A DNA stretch of 64,000 nt from positions 186,465-250,464 of the forward strand of contig NZ_BDQX01000171.1 in NCBI RefSeq assembly GCF_003112455.1, read 5' to 3'. Positions 15,433-24,228 of this stretch are shown here, one piece after another. Numbering within the stretch: the first letter of the stretch is position 1; each line of letters opens with the position of its first letter. A program made the position numbers and the translations under genes. The notes below the pieces were generated by a model. It worked only from the letters and a program-made list of their open reading frames with translations. It searched no databases and was not told the DNA's origin. This stretch comes from Paenibacillus agaridevorans (GTDB lineage: Bacteria; Bacillota; Bacilli; Paenibacillales; Paenibacillaceae).

Positions 15433-16956
15433 CTACGCATGTTTCGCCTTCACTTCCGCATAATTCAACTTCACCGTCGTATTCAGAGGAAAACGGTCTT
15501 CCTTTTCCATCGTCCAAAGCAGCAGCTTGCGCTCGAGCTCCGAACGAATGCTCGCGAAGGCCGGGTCCTCGAAGCGATTGTGCAGCTCGTCGCGGTCGTT
15601 AACCAGGTCATAGAGCTCGCCTTCACCGCTGGCGTAGATGTTCAGCTTCCACTCCAGCGTGCGAATGCTTTTGCCCTTCCCCACCCATGCCTCGCGATAG
15701 GCGCACCAGACGAAATAACGATCGTCGAACGGATGCTCCGGGCGCACGGTAATATCGGAGACGCGCATCGGCTCCCCTTCTTCGCCGCTCTCGATGACGA
15801 CAAATTCCCGTGGCGTATAATCCTCTCCCCTCAGATAAGGAGCCAGGCTCTTGCCCTGAACCCCCGGCGGGATCGGAATGCCCGCCATGTCCAGGAAGGT
15901 CGGCATAATATCGATCAGCTCGACCGGATGTTTTGTTCGTCGCGGTCCCTGATATTCCGGAGCCGCGACAATAAACGGCACATGGGTAAAGGAATCGTAG
16001 AACATGTTGTGCTTCTGAATGAGCCCGTGAGCCCCCATCGAGTCGCCATGATCGGACGTAAAAACGACGACGGTATTGTCCGTCAAGCCGAGCTCCTCCA
16101 TCTTCGCGAACATGCGGGCGAGCGTATCGTCGATAAATCGGATCATGCCGTAATGGATCGCCCGTACCTTGCGAATCAGCTTATCGTCCGCCGTATCCAT
16201 CGCATCCATCAGATAGGCCACCTGCTGTCGCTCCGGTTTTCCTTCCATCATGTCCTTTGGCGGAAGCGGCACCTTGGCGGGATCAATCATGCTGGCGTAA
16301 GGCTCCGGCGCTTGATAAGGCGTATGCGGATCCGGAAAGGACAGCCAGGCGAAAAACGGCTTCTCGGGATCACGTTCATTTTCGAGATAATCCATCATCG
16401 TTTCCCCAAGCAGGTAGGTGCCGCATTTCTCCGGACGGGCAGGATTGGTTCCATGGCCCAAAGGACTTACCCAGCAAGTATGGGACCACTCATGCGCCGC
16501 CATGGTTTCGGGATCGTCTCTGTAGCCGTCAACCAGATGCCCGTGATCGGCCAGCCGGACGTAATCGAATACTTGTCTCAGCACGCTGGCTTTCTCGCGA
16601 TCCGCGACTTCGGCGGGATAGTAGGTCTTGGTATTCTCCATGAAAGCATGATTTTTCCCGATAATCGCCGTCTGATAGCCATGCTCCTTGAGCACTTGCG
16701 GCAGCGTTGTCTCCGCAGGATTAATCATCATATGGTTCGCATGAACTCCGATGGAGGAGGCATACCTGCCCGTAAACATCGATGATCTTGACGGGGAACA
16801 GGCGGGATAATTGCAGAAGGCGAAGTCAAATACAACGCCGCGTTCGGCCAGGCTTTCGAGTACTGGCGTCTCTAATGCCGGGTTGCCGTACAAACCGAGC
16901 GTTTCCGCCGATTGCTGGTCCGTCTGAATAAGCAATAAATTAGGTCGTTTATCCAT
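15433..16956 (-). CDS. Type I (Cys-type) sulfatase
   Basis: 507 residues from the ATG at 16956, preceded by AGAAGGAGG. The CxPxR signature is C53-S-P-S-R57 in NYPACSPSRSSMFTGR; the cysteine must be oxidised to formylglycine. Metal ligands are in LLLIQTDQQ (D13) and VVFTSDHGDSMGAHG. No signal peptide is visible, so the enzyme is probably cytoplasmic and acts on imported sulfated sugars, which fits its place 28 bases after the ABC permease gene. Arylsulfatase, N-sulfoglucosamine sulfohydrolase-like or carbohydrate sulfatase activity are all possible. Confidence 0.9.
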   Translation of the reverse strand: MDKRPNLLLIQTDQQSAETLGLYGNPALETPVLESLAERGVVFDFAFCNYPACSPSRSSMFTGRYASSIGVHANHMMINPAETTLPQVLKEHGYQTAIIGKNHAFMENTKTYYPAEVADREKASVLRQVFDYVRLADHGHLVDGYRDDPETMAAHEWSHTCWVSPLGHGTNPARPEKCGTYLLGETMMDYLENERDPEKPFFAWLSFPDPHTPYQAPEPYASMIDPAKVPLPPKDMMEGKPERQQVAYLMDAMDTADDKLIRKVRAIHYGMIRFIDDTLARMFAKMEELGLTDNTVVVFTSDHGDSMGAHGLIQKHNMFYDSFTHVPFIVAAPEYQGPRRTKHPVELIDIMPTFLDMAGIPIPPGVQGKSLAPYLRGEDYTPREFVVIESGEEGEPMRVSDITVRPEHPFDDRYFVWCAYREAWVGKGKSIRTLEWKLNIYASGEGELYDLVNDRDELHNRFEDPAFASIRSELERKLLLWTMEKEDRFPLNTTVKLNYAEVKAKHA

Positions 16957-16984
16957 CTTGTTTCCTCCTTCTGGCAACCGCATA

Positions 16985-17881
16985 TCAACCTTTGATCGAA
17001 CCGATCATTACGCCTTTAACGAAATAACGTTGAATGAACGGATACAGCAGCAGGACGGGCACGCTCGAAATGATGATGACGGAATACTTGATGCTCTCGG
17101 CCAGCATGACGCGCTCCGTCATGCCGACATCGCCGCCGCCCATGTCGTCCTGATTCAGAATGAGGATTTCCCGCAGAATCAGCTGGAGCGGGAATAATTC
17201 CCGATCCTTGAGATAAATCAGCGCGTTGAAATACGCGTTCCAATGACCTACGCCATAGAACAGCACCATAACGGCCAATATCGGCTTGGACAGCGGCAAG
17301 ATGATGCTCCATAACATCCGGAAGAAATTACAGCCGTCCATCCATGCCGACTCCTGCAGCTCGTTCGGAATGCTGTTTTGGAAAAAGCTCCGCATCACGA
17401 TGAGATTATAGGTCGCTATGGCGCCGGGAATCAGCATCGCCCAGATCGTATTATTCATGCCAAGGTTTTTGACCAAAAGGTAGGTCGGAATCAGCCCCCC
17501 GCTGAAAAACATCGTGAACGTAACAAAAAACATAAGAAATTGTTGACCAGGCAAATCCCTGCGGGATAGCGGATAAGCCGCCAGCACGGTCAAAACCAGA
17601 TTGATGAAGGTGCCAGCTATCGCATAAAATACGGTGTTCGCGTAACCGCTCCATATTTTCTCATTCTCGAATACCAGCTTGTAAGGCTCCAGCGTAAAGC
17701 CTTGCGGCAGCAACCAGACCCTGCCTTCAACGACATCAATCGGATTGCTGAACGAGGCGCTGACCACGAACAGCAGCGGATAACCCACGAGGATTAGGAG
17801 CAAGGCAGTGATGACATACAGAACGGCATCAAAAATTTTGTCATCTCTGGACCGCAGCTTGTTTTCATTGGATGATTGCAT
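16985..17881 (-). CDS. Carbohydrate ABC transporter permease, LplC/MalG type
   Basis: 298 residues with six hydrophobic segments (for example AVLYVITALLLILVGYPLLF at 20-40). The EAA loop that contacts the ATPase reads ELQESAWMDGCNFFRMLWSIILPLSKP, and the tail ends RYFVKGVMIGSIKG as in LplC proteins. Third gene of the solute-binding protein-permease-permease set; no ATPase gene is nearby, as is usual for this group, which uses a shared MsmX-type ATPase (family knowledge). Confidence 0.9.
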   Translation of the reverse strand: MQSSNENKLRSRDDKIFDAVLYVITALLLILVGYPLLFVVSASFSNPIDVVEGRVWLLPQGFTLEPYKLVFENEKIWSGYANTVFYAIAGTFINLVLTVLAAYPLSRRDLPGQQFLMFFVTFTMFFSGGLIPTYLLVKNLGMNNTIWAMLIPGAIATYNLIVMRSFFQNSIPNELQESAWMDGCNFFRMLWSIILPLSKPILAVMVLFYGVGHWNAYFNALIYLKDRELFPLQLILREILILNQDDMGGGDVGMTERVMLAESIKYSVIIISSVPVLLLYPFIQRYFVKGVMIGSIKG

Positions 17882-17896
17882 GCTCTTTGCTCCTCT

Positions 17897-18859
17897 CTAC
17901 CATAGACTCGAATCGGTCTTTTTCTTTGCAAACCAGTTCACCAACACGAGGAGGGTAAAGTCGATTACGGCATTAAACAAGCCCGCCGCCGCCGTATAGC
18001 TGAACTGGCCGCCCATAATTCCGTTTTTGTACACGAATGTCGGCAAAATATCGCTTTTGCTGGCATTAATCGGATTCTGCATCAGCAGCGCCTTCTCGAA
18101 GCCGACATCCATCAGCTGACCGATCTGCAGGATGAACAAAATAATAATGGTCGGCATTATGCCCGGTATCGATACGTGTTTGATGCGCTGGAGCCTGGTG
18201 GCTCCGTCGATTTTGGCCGCCTCGTACAAGGTAGGGTCGATGCCGCTGAGCGCTGCAAGATAGATGATCGAACCCCAACCCATATGCTGCCAGATCCCCG
18301 AAGACACGAAAATGGTTTGGAACCACTCCGCTTTTTGCATAAAATTAACGGAATCCATGCCCAGCATCATCAAAATTTGATTGATCTTTCCCGTTTCCGG
18401 ATCAAGAAAGATGTTCAGCATCCCCACCAGTACGATGATCGATAGAAAGTGAGGGATATAGGACACATTCTGCAGCAGCTTTTGCAGCCAGCGGAGCCGG
18501 ATTTCATTAAGCAAAAGTGCCAGCAGTATAGGAATCGGAAAGCCGAAAAGCAGCTGGAACAAGCTTAAGGAGATCGTATTCCATAGCAGCTCCCAGAAGT
18601 ACACCGAAGAAAAGAAACGTTCAAAATGGGCCAGGCCCGCCCATGGACTGCCCAAAATTCCCTTCGTCGCGGAGAAGTCCTTAAAGGCAATGGTGATCCC
18701 GTACATCGGAACATATTTGAACAGAATATACCAAATGATCGGGATAAATAACATCAAGTAGAGCTCATACCGAACGAGTATCCGTTTCCGCAGTACATGC
18801 TTCGGCTTCCACTCGCTATTTGTAGATGTAGTCGATTTCGCAGCCTCGGCTTGCATCAT
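17897..18859 (-). CDS. Carbohydrate ABC transporter permease, LplB/MalF type
   Basis: 320 residues, multi-spanning. RYELYLMLFIPIIWYILFKY and MYGITIAFKDF are characteristic of the LplB/YtcP group; the EAA loop is TLYEAAKIDGATRLQRIKHVSIPGIMP. It lies 15 bases before the second permease and follows the solute-binding protein gene after a GC-rich stem-loop. Functions as the partner half of the heterodimeric channel importing oligosaccharides. Confidence 0.9.
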   Translation of the reverse strand: MMQAEAAKSTTSTNSEWKPKHVLRKRILVRYELYLMLFIPIIWYILFKYVPMYGITIAFKDFSATKGILGSPWAGLAHFERFFSSVYFWELLWNTISLSLFQLLFGFPIPILLALLLNEIRLRWLQKLLQNVSYIPHFLSIIVLVGMLNIFLDPETGKINQILMMLGMDSVNFMQKAEWFQTIFVSSGIWQHMGWGSIIYLAALSGIDPTLYEAAKIDGATRLQRIKHVSIPGIMPTIIILFILQIGQLMDVGFEKALLMQNPINASKSDILPTFVYKNGIMGGQFSYTAAAGLFNAVIDFTLLVLVNWFAKKKTDSSLW

Positions 18860-18892
18860 TTCACACTCCTATCGCAGGTCTGGAAAAGCCAG

Positions 18893-18917
18893 GGGCGGCG
18901 TTGCATATCCGCCGCCC
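18893..18917 (-). ncRNA. GC-rich stem-loop after the solute-binding protein gene
   Basis: GGGCGGCG (18893-18900) pairs with CGCCGCCC (18910-18917) between the binding-protein stop and the permease start. There is no U-tract, so it probably protects the 3' end of the binding-protein mRNA or gives partial termination, raising the binding protein over the permeases. Equivalent stems occur at 35488-35520 and 45497-45519. Confidence 0.5.
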
Positions 18918-18931
18918 GCAGCAAATCTTCC

Positions 18932-20533
18932 TTATTTCTTCGCGTCATAGGCGTCTTGATACGCCTTCTGCAGCACGTCAATCTTCATCTTCTCGAGGGT
19001 AGCTGCGTATTCCCCCCATTTATCGAAGCTGAGCTCGCCGATGATGAACTTCGCGACCGATTCTCTTACATATTTATCAATGTCCGCTTTGATCGGGATG
19101 ATTTGGTCCGAAGTCGCCTTGTCGAAGATCGGAGCGCCAAGGACGGTTTCCGGCAAATAATCTTCAATAAATTGGTTAGCCTCCAACACCTTGTCGTTCT
19201 CCACAATGTTGCCGAAGGTGTCCGTGACCACATGCGGGAAGCTGCCTCCCGGCACCAGATTTACCTGGCCAAGCGCCGCCATAAAGCCGCGGGAGTCATT
19301 TTTGATGGAATCATGGATGACCGGCTTGCCGTCCTTCATCGTATACGTCTCGCCTTCCACGCCGTATTGGAAAAATTTCGAACCCTCTTCGCTAAAGAAA
19401 TAATCGACCCAGCGAATGGCGGCCTCCGGATTTTTATTTACTTTGGAGATGGCGAACGTTCCGATCGGCGCTGCAATTGGTCCGGTAGCCGAATGGGTCT
19501 GATCCCCGTGAGGACCTACGATCGGCGTCATGCCCGTAAATTGATTCTCCACCTGCAAGAAAGGATCGGAAGCCTGAATAAAGAACATGCCGATCAGAGC
19601 TTGGGACAGATTGCTTCTCCAATTCGGTATATCGCCCGCGTAAAAGTCCTGCCACAGCAGCTTCTCGCTATACAACTGATTCAGGAATTGCAACAGCTCC
19701 TTGAAGCGTTCGTCTTTCAGCCAAATGTTGACCTGATCATCCTTGATATTGATTTGATAACCCATTTGCTGCTCCAGGCCGAAGGACCCCGAGAAGGTGG
19801 AATAGACCATCCCGATATCCCGTAAGCCGAGCGGAATCTCGTCCTGCTTGCCGTTGCCGTTGGGATCGTTGTCGCGGAACGCGCGCAGCACCGTAAACAG
19901 CTCGTCCACATTCGTAGGCGCTTTCAGATCCAGCCTGGCGAGCCATTCCTTGTTGATCCAGATTTTCTCCGATCGTCCGGAGCTCTGCAGACGCACGGTG
20001 GGCAGCGAATAGATATGACCGTCCGCAGCCGTCACCGACTTTTTGACCTCGGGATATTGCTCGAAGATGCTCTTTAGATTCGGCGCATGCTCATCGATCA
20101 ATCCCTCCAGCGGGATGAGCATTTGCTCCTGCTGACCGTAGCGGGCAATGTCCGTATTGGTCAGGTTGGCCCTCAGGAAAATATCCGGCAGCTCATTCGC
20201 GGCAAACAACAGATTCCGCTTCTCGTCGCAGCCTTGCGCATTCGCCGGGAGCTCATCGAATTGCAGCTTGACATTGGTCATTTTCTCATATTCCTTAAAG
20301 ATGAGGACGTCCCCCCACTCCGCATGGTTCGGATCCTTGCAGCCGAAAACCTTCAGGGTTACGGGCTCATTGACGATCGGGAAGCCTGCTTCCGTAAGGT
20401 TGCTCGCCGCATCCGTATTCCCTGGGCTAGTGACCGGCTCCTCCTTCGAATTGCTGCAGGCCGAAGTCAGCGTCGTCGCCGTTAAGGCGGCCGCGAGCAT
20501 CATCATCATTCGCTTTCTTGTCTTTACCAACAT
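18932..20533 (-). CDS. Extracellular sugar-binding lipoprotein, LplA type
   Basis: 533 residues. Signal peptide of residues 1-26 (RKRMMMMLAAALTATTLTSAC) with lipobox TSAC; the mature protein is anchored on the outer face of the membrane. The body has the family-1 solute-binding fold, with DLKAPTNVDELFTVLRAFRDNDPNGNGKQDEIP-like EF-hand-type calcium loop (NDPNGNGKQDEIP) and NPEAAIRWVDYFFSEEGS typical of LplA. It delivers an oligosaccharide to the downstream permeases; the neighbouring sulfatase suggests a sulfated ligand (inference). Confidence 0.9.
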   Translation of the reverse strand: MLVKTRKRMMMMLAAALTATTLTSACSNSKEEPVTSPGNTDAASNLTEAGFPIVNEPVTLKVFGCKDPNHAEWGDVLIFKEYEKMTNVKLQFDELPANAQGCDEKRNLLFAANELPDIFLRANLTNTDIARYGQQEQMLIPLEGLIDEHAPNLKSIFEQYPEVKKSVTAADGHIYSLPTVRLQSSGRSEKIWINKEWLARLDLKAPTNVDELFTVLRAFRDNDPNGNGKQDEIPLGLRDIGMVYSTFSGSFGLEQQMGYQINIKDDQVNIWLKDERFKELLQFLNQLYSEKLLWQDFYAGDIPNWRSNLSQALIGMFFIQASDPFLQVENQFTGMTPIVGPHGDQTHSATGPIAAPIGTFAISKVNKNPEAAIRWVDYFFSEEGSKFFQYGVEGETYTMKDGKPVIHDSIKNDSRGFMAALGQVNLVPGGSFPHVVTDTFGNIVENDKVLEANQFIEDYLPETVLGAPIFDKATSDQIIPIKADIDKYVRESVAKFIIGELSFDKWGEYAATLEKMKIDVLQKAYQDAYDAKK

Positions 20534-20610
20534 TTACGATCCATCCCCTTTTCTTATGGTTAGGCTCCTTAGCGCTGCATGCAAAGGCTTACATTCAGGA
20601 ACTTGCACTG

Positions 20611-20644
20611 ATTATAAATCGGATGGGAATCTGAAAACGTTTCA
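20611..20644 (-). promoter_or_regulatory. Promoter region of the lplA-type operon with a cre-like sequence
   Basis: A -10 TATAAT (minus strand, 20616-20611) lies 78 bases upstream of the binding-protein start. The -35 position is poor, as expected for an activator-dependent promoter. Overlapping the -35 is TGAAAACGTTTCA (20632-20644), one base shorter than a catabolite-response element. Confidence 0.4.
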
Positions 20645-20695
20645 CATTTTTGTACTTTCATATTAAATTTATGCAGCAGCCGCTAGTTGGAGCGT

Positions 20696-22279
20696 CTAGG
20701 AGCGTCCCTTGATTCGTTGCATATAGGCAAGCGGCGTTTCTCCCGTCGCGTCCTTGAACACGCGGATGAAATAGCTGTTGCTGCTGAATCCCAGCTTGGC
20801 ATGAAGCTCCTTGAGCGGCGTATCCCCTTCCAGCAGCAGCTGCTTGCTCCGTTCGATGCGATGCTCCGTCAGCAGCTCCGTGAACGTACGTCCGGTCTCT
20901 TCCTTGACGAGCCTGCTTAAGTACGAAGGGGTGATGCCCAGCCGCTCCGAGGTCTCGTCCAGCGTGAGTCCTTCCCGGTATCGACCCGCAATCATCTGCA
21001 GCGCTTGCCTCACGTGGCGCGAATGGCCGGAGGTCAGGTTCAATCTTTGAAGTTCCTGGGCAAGCGTTGTATAGATGCCGCATACAGTTGCCTGCGCCTG
21101 GTCGCTCGACAATCCCGGGCGCTGGAAGATCGATAGCTCCTGTACCATCCACTCCGCCGGAATGTCTGCTTTCCGGGCTATTTTGGCGGCAATCTGCACC
21201 AGCTCCGCAGACACTCGTTCCAGTATCGGCGCCTTCCCTTGCCCCTGCTTATCAGACCCCATAATCTCCCCTATAATCGCCACCGCTTCTCCTCCATCAG
21301 CTGCCTCCATCGCGGCGAGCAGCCGCTTCTCTTGCCCGATAGTCACGTAAGGCTCATTCGCGGAAAGTCCGGCATGGACTGGCTGGCGTGTCTGTCCTTC
21401 TACTTCCTGGACCAACTTTCGATAAGCCTCCTGGCTTTTGCCAAGGGAAGGAACGAGCGGACTGATCAATAGCGTGGCCGCCAAATTCATGTACAGCTTC
21501 AGCGAAGCCTCCAAGCGGGCGCCCTTCGCGGCAATCCATTGGGCTACCGCAAGTTCGCTGCGCTCCGTGCCGCAAGTAATCAGCATCGCCCACCTTCCGC
21601 GATCCAGAGCCACGGTACAGCTCCAAGGGTATCCGCCTCCTGCCTGATCGCACAGATCCGTTACCGACCGAAGATAAGGAATTAATTCCTCTTCCCGCAG
21701 CCGCGCTGCGAGCACATCGTAGTGAGCGAGCTGCACGAGCATAAGAACAAAGCGGGGTTTGTCTCTGCTTGAGCCGCTCTCCGAGAAATATTGCTCCAGG
21801 GGCTGCATGTCTACTTCCATGCCCAGAAGATGGTCATGAAGGACGGATCTGGAGAGCGCAATATCCGCAAGCTCCTTTACACGCAATTGGGCTGCCCGCT
21901 CCTCAAGCTGCTTGCGGACACTTCGGATCACAACGCTAAGCGTGTCAGCGGAAAGCCGGTGCTTCAACAAATAATCGACCGCGCCATAACTAAGGGATCC
22001 ACGAACATATTCGAAGGAATCATAGCTGCTCAGCACGATAACCTTAAGGCGGGGATTAGCCCCAAGCAATTGACGGGTCAGCTCCAGACCGTTCATCCCG
22101 GGCATGCTCATATCGACGATTACCGCATCCGGCTGCTGCGATTTGACCAGCTCCAGCGCTTGCCGTCCGTCCCCTGCTTCTCCGCAAAGCACGAACCCCT
22201 CCTTCTCCCATTCCAGCAGGGAACGAAGGTGACTGCGTACCAGCGGTTCATCATCAACGAAAGCGATTTTCCAGTTCAT
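20696..22279 (-). CDS. YesN-type response regulator with AraC output domain
   Basis: 527 residues. Receiver domain at residues 1-125 (IAFVDDEPLVRSHL, phospho-acceptor in DAVIVDMSMPGMNG, VIVLSSYDSFEYV), a long central region and a C-terminal AraC DNA-binding domain (LDETSERLGITPSYLSRLVKEE, KLGFSSNSYFIRVFKDATGE). Its start overlaps the end of the kinase gene by 26 bases, showing translational coupling. It probably activates the adjacent solute-binding protein operon on receipt of phosphate from the kinase. Confidence 0.92.
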   Translation of the reverse strand: MNWKIAFVDDEPLVRSHLRSLLEWEKEGFVLCGEAGDGRQALELVKSQQPDAVIVDMSMPGMNGLELTRQLLGANPRLKVIVLSSYDSFEYVRGSLSYGAVDYLLKHRLSADTLSVVIRSVRKQLEERAAQLRVKELADIALSRSVLHDHLLGMEVDMQPLEQYFSESGSSRDKPRFVLMLVQLAHYDVLAARLREEELIPYLRSVTDLCDQAGGGYPWSCTVALDRGRWAMLITCGTERSELAVAQWIAAKGARLEASLKLYMNLAATLLISPLVPSLGKSQEAYRKLVQEVEGQTRQPVHAGLSANEPYVTIGQEKRLLAAMEAADGGEAVAIIGEIMGSDKQGQGKAPILERVSAELVQIAAKIARKADIPAEWMVQELSIFQRPGLSSDQAQATVCGIYTTLAQELQRLNLTSGHSRHVRQALQMIAGRYREGLTLDETSERLGITPSYLSRLVKEETGRTFTELLTEHRIERSKQLLLEGDTPLKELHAKLGFSSNSYFIRVFKDATGETPLAYMQRIKGRS

Positions 22280-24026
22280 GGGTCACCACGCCTTTCTCTT
22301 TGCATTGCGGGAGCTGCAGCTCCACCGTAGTCAATATCCCCGGCACGCTGACAATTGATAATCCGTATTGTTCGCCGAAAGCCAGCCTGATGCGGTCTTT
22401 TACATTGCTAATGCCGATACCGGTTCCTTCCCGTGCATGCCGCTCTGATTCGTGCCTAAGGAGGGCCTCAAGCTGCTCCTCCGATATCCCCGCTCCGTTA
22501 TCCGTTACGTCGATAGTCATATCTGAGCCCTCTCTGCAATAGCTTTTGATGGTAATTCTTCCTGCCCTCTCCGATGAAGCGCCGAACCCATGCAGAAGCG
22601 CGTTCTCCACGATCGGCTGGAGCACGAATTTCGGAATCAGGCAATCCAGCGTAGCCTCCTCCGCATCGATGCTTACGGTTATCCGGTCCATAAATCGGTA
22701 TCTTTGAATGCTCAAATATCGCTTAAGCAGCTCCAGCTCCTCCCGGATCGGAATCAAATCCCGCTTCTGATCAACCGCGAATCGCATAAGCTCCACAAGT
22801 GCCGCCGATATTTCGCCGATATTGGGCACCTGTTGAATTTTGGACAAATAGTTGATGGTATTCAGCGTATTATAGAGAAAATGGGGATTGATTTGGGATT
22901 GCAGCGCCCGATATTCGGCTTCCCGCTTTTGTCTGCCCCTCTCCTCCGTCTCCTCCATCAGCTCCTGCACATTCGTCATCATGGTGGTGAACATTTCGCT
23001 TAGCTGTCCAACTTCGTCTTGGGTATCAATGCGCGGGCGTGCCTTCAGCTGTCCTTCTCCGACCCGCTTCATCGTGTTATGCAGCCGTTTCAGATTTTTT
23101 GTAATCTGCTTTGAGAGCACGATAGAGATGACATGTACGGCCAACAGCACCAGTACGGTAATCAAAATCAATTGTTTCCGAATTTGCTCCACTTCCCGCA
23201 GCAGCTCGCTTGTTGGGACCATGCCTATGGTTGTCCAGCCGGTGAGATCGGATGCAATCTGTACGGTTAAGTACGTCTCGCCGTTTACTTCCTTTAGCCT
23301 GCCTGCTGCTTCCGAGCCTGTCCCCTTGTTCATGTCCCCCATTACCGCGGATAGATCGGAGATCACGTTCTCATTCGAGCCGCTGTGATAGATAATCTGG
23401 CCGCGACCGTCCACCACGCCGATGACGCTCCCTTTTAACGGCTGGATTTCGAAGACCCGCTTCATGAAATCGGGATGAAATTCGATTACGCCAAGCCCGA
23501 TGCTTTTTCCGCCCGTTAATAACGGCCTAACAAGAAGCATGGAGTTCTCCGTGGAAGCGTCGAATAACACATGCCTTCGATTTTCCCGCAGCTCGCCCTT
23601 CTCGATCAGACCTTGCAGCTTCGTCTGGTTGATTCGCGAAAAGCCGTTCTGGAACAGCTTTCCGTTAAAGCCCATAACGGATATTCTCTGAATATAGGAT
23701 TTATAGGCCGCCATGGATGCGATATAATCTTCGACCTGTTTCTTCTCCTGGAACCATTCGTACGAGGGAGCGGCCGTGTCGCTTAGCAGGCTTTGCGCAA
23801 CCATATCCCGCGTGACGATTACCTTGGCCACCTGATCCGCTTCCTCCATCGTCGAACGGAGCTTTTCATCCGCTCTGCGGATGCTGTCGGATATAAAGAT
23901 CGTCGCGTTTTCCTCAATGACGCTTGATGCATTTTTATACGTAATGTAGGAAATTGGAATAATTGCCAGACAAATCATGATGCTGAAAGCTATAAACATT
24001 TTTCCTTGAATGGTGCGCAATGTCAT
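22254..24026 (-). CDS. YesM-type sensor histidine kinase
   Basis: 590 residues from the ATG at 24026. Two membrane segments (MFIAFSIMICLAIIPISYIT near 10-30 and LITVLVLLAVHVISIVL near 290) flank an extracellular sensor domain, followed by HAMP (about 310-360), the His_kinase domain with SQINPHFLYNTLNTINYLSK and the ATPase domain (VENALLHGFG, VTDNGAGIS). GAGGGG lies only three bases before this ATG; an ATG at 24053 is in frame but directly abuts a hairpin. Senses an extracellular sugar, possibly via the binding protein, and phosphorylates the YesN partner. Confidence 0.9.
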   Translation of the reverse strand: MTLRTIQGKMFIAFSIMICLAIIPISYITYKNASSVIEENATIFISDSIRRADEKLRSTMEEADQVAKVIVTRDMVAQSLLSDTAAPSYEWFQEKKQVEDYIASMAAYKSYIQRISVMGFNGKLFQNGFSRINQTKLQGLIEKGELRENRRHVLFDASTENSMLLVRPLLTGGKSIGLGVIEFHPDFMKRVFEIQPLKGSVIGVVDGRGQIIYHSGSNENVISDLSAVMGDMNKGTGSEAAGRLKEVNGETYLTVQIASDLTGWTTIGMVPTSELLREVEQIRKQLILITVLVLLAVHVISIVLSKQITKNLKRLHNTMKRVGEGQLKARPRIDTQDEVGQLSEMFTTMMTNVQELMEETEERGRQKREAEYRALQSQINPHFLYNTLNTINYLSKIQQVPNIGEISAALVELMRFAVDQKRDLIPIREELELLKRYLSIQRYRFMDRITVSIDAEEATLDCLIPKFVLQPIVENALLHGFGASSERAGRITIKSYCREGSDMTIDVTDNGAGISEEQLEALLRHESERHAREGTGIGISNVKDRIRLAFGEQYGLSIVSVPGILTTVELQLPQCKEKGVVTHELENRFR

Positions 24027-24057
24027 CTTCCCCTCGTCTATCGTAATGACCATGAAA

Positions 24058-24092
24058 AGCCACCTGCCGAATTCTCATTCGGCAAGGTGGCT
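24058..24092. terminator. Leader hairpin upstream of the YesM gene
   Basis: AGCCACCTGCCGAAT (24058-24072) pairs with ATTCGGCAAGGTGGCT (24077-24092), with one bulged base and a TCTC loop. On the minus strand it is followed by TTTTC and the start region of the kinase gene. It lies between promoter and gene, so attenuation of yesM/yesN is possible; simple termination of an upstream leftward transcript is excluded because no leftward gene lies immediately upstream. Confidence 0.45.
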
Positions 24093-24095
24093 CTT

Positions 24096-24109
24096 TGAAA
24101 ACGCTGCCA
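24096..24109. promoter_or_regulatory. Candidate catabolite-response element upstream of YesM
   Basis: TGAAAACGCTGCCA matches the cre consensus TGWAANCGNTNWCA at all but one defined position. It lies just downstream of a weak -10 (GATAAC, minus strand 24116-24111), where CcpA binding would block transcription of the kinase-regulator genes. Confidence 0.45.
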
Positions 24110-24126
24110 GGTTATCGCTCAGCGAA

Positions 24127-24151
24127 TGTGCTACAATCAAATAGTAGCACA
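24127..24151. promoter_or_regulatory. Inverted repeat in the divergent yesM/araC intergenic region
   Basis: TGTGCTAC (24127-24134) and GTAGCACA (24144-24151) are perfect reverse complements nine bases apart, between the leftward kinase gene and the rightward AraC gene. Possible operator for either gene; no U-tract follows, so not a terminator. Confidence 0.4.
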
Positions 24152-24228
24152 GGTTATTGTTGAGCTGTCGATTAACCATTAGGCATTTTCGATTATGTTG
24201 TTACAGATTCAGGAGGGAGCTTGCAAGG

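Noticed and set aside
15439..16785. Long rightward open frame of 448 codons opposite the sulfatase gene
   Set aside because: Exactly antisense to a gene with clear catalytic motifs; arginine/histidine/leucine-rich translation with no domain, typical of GC-rich shadow frames.
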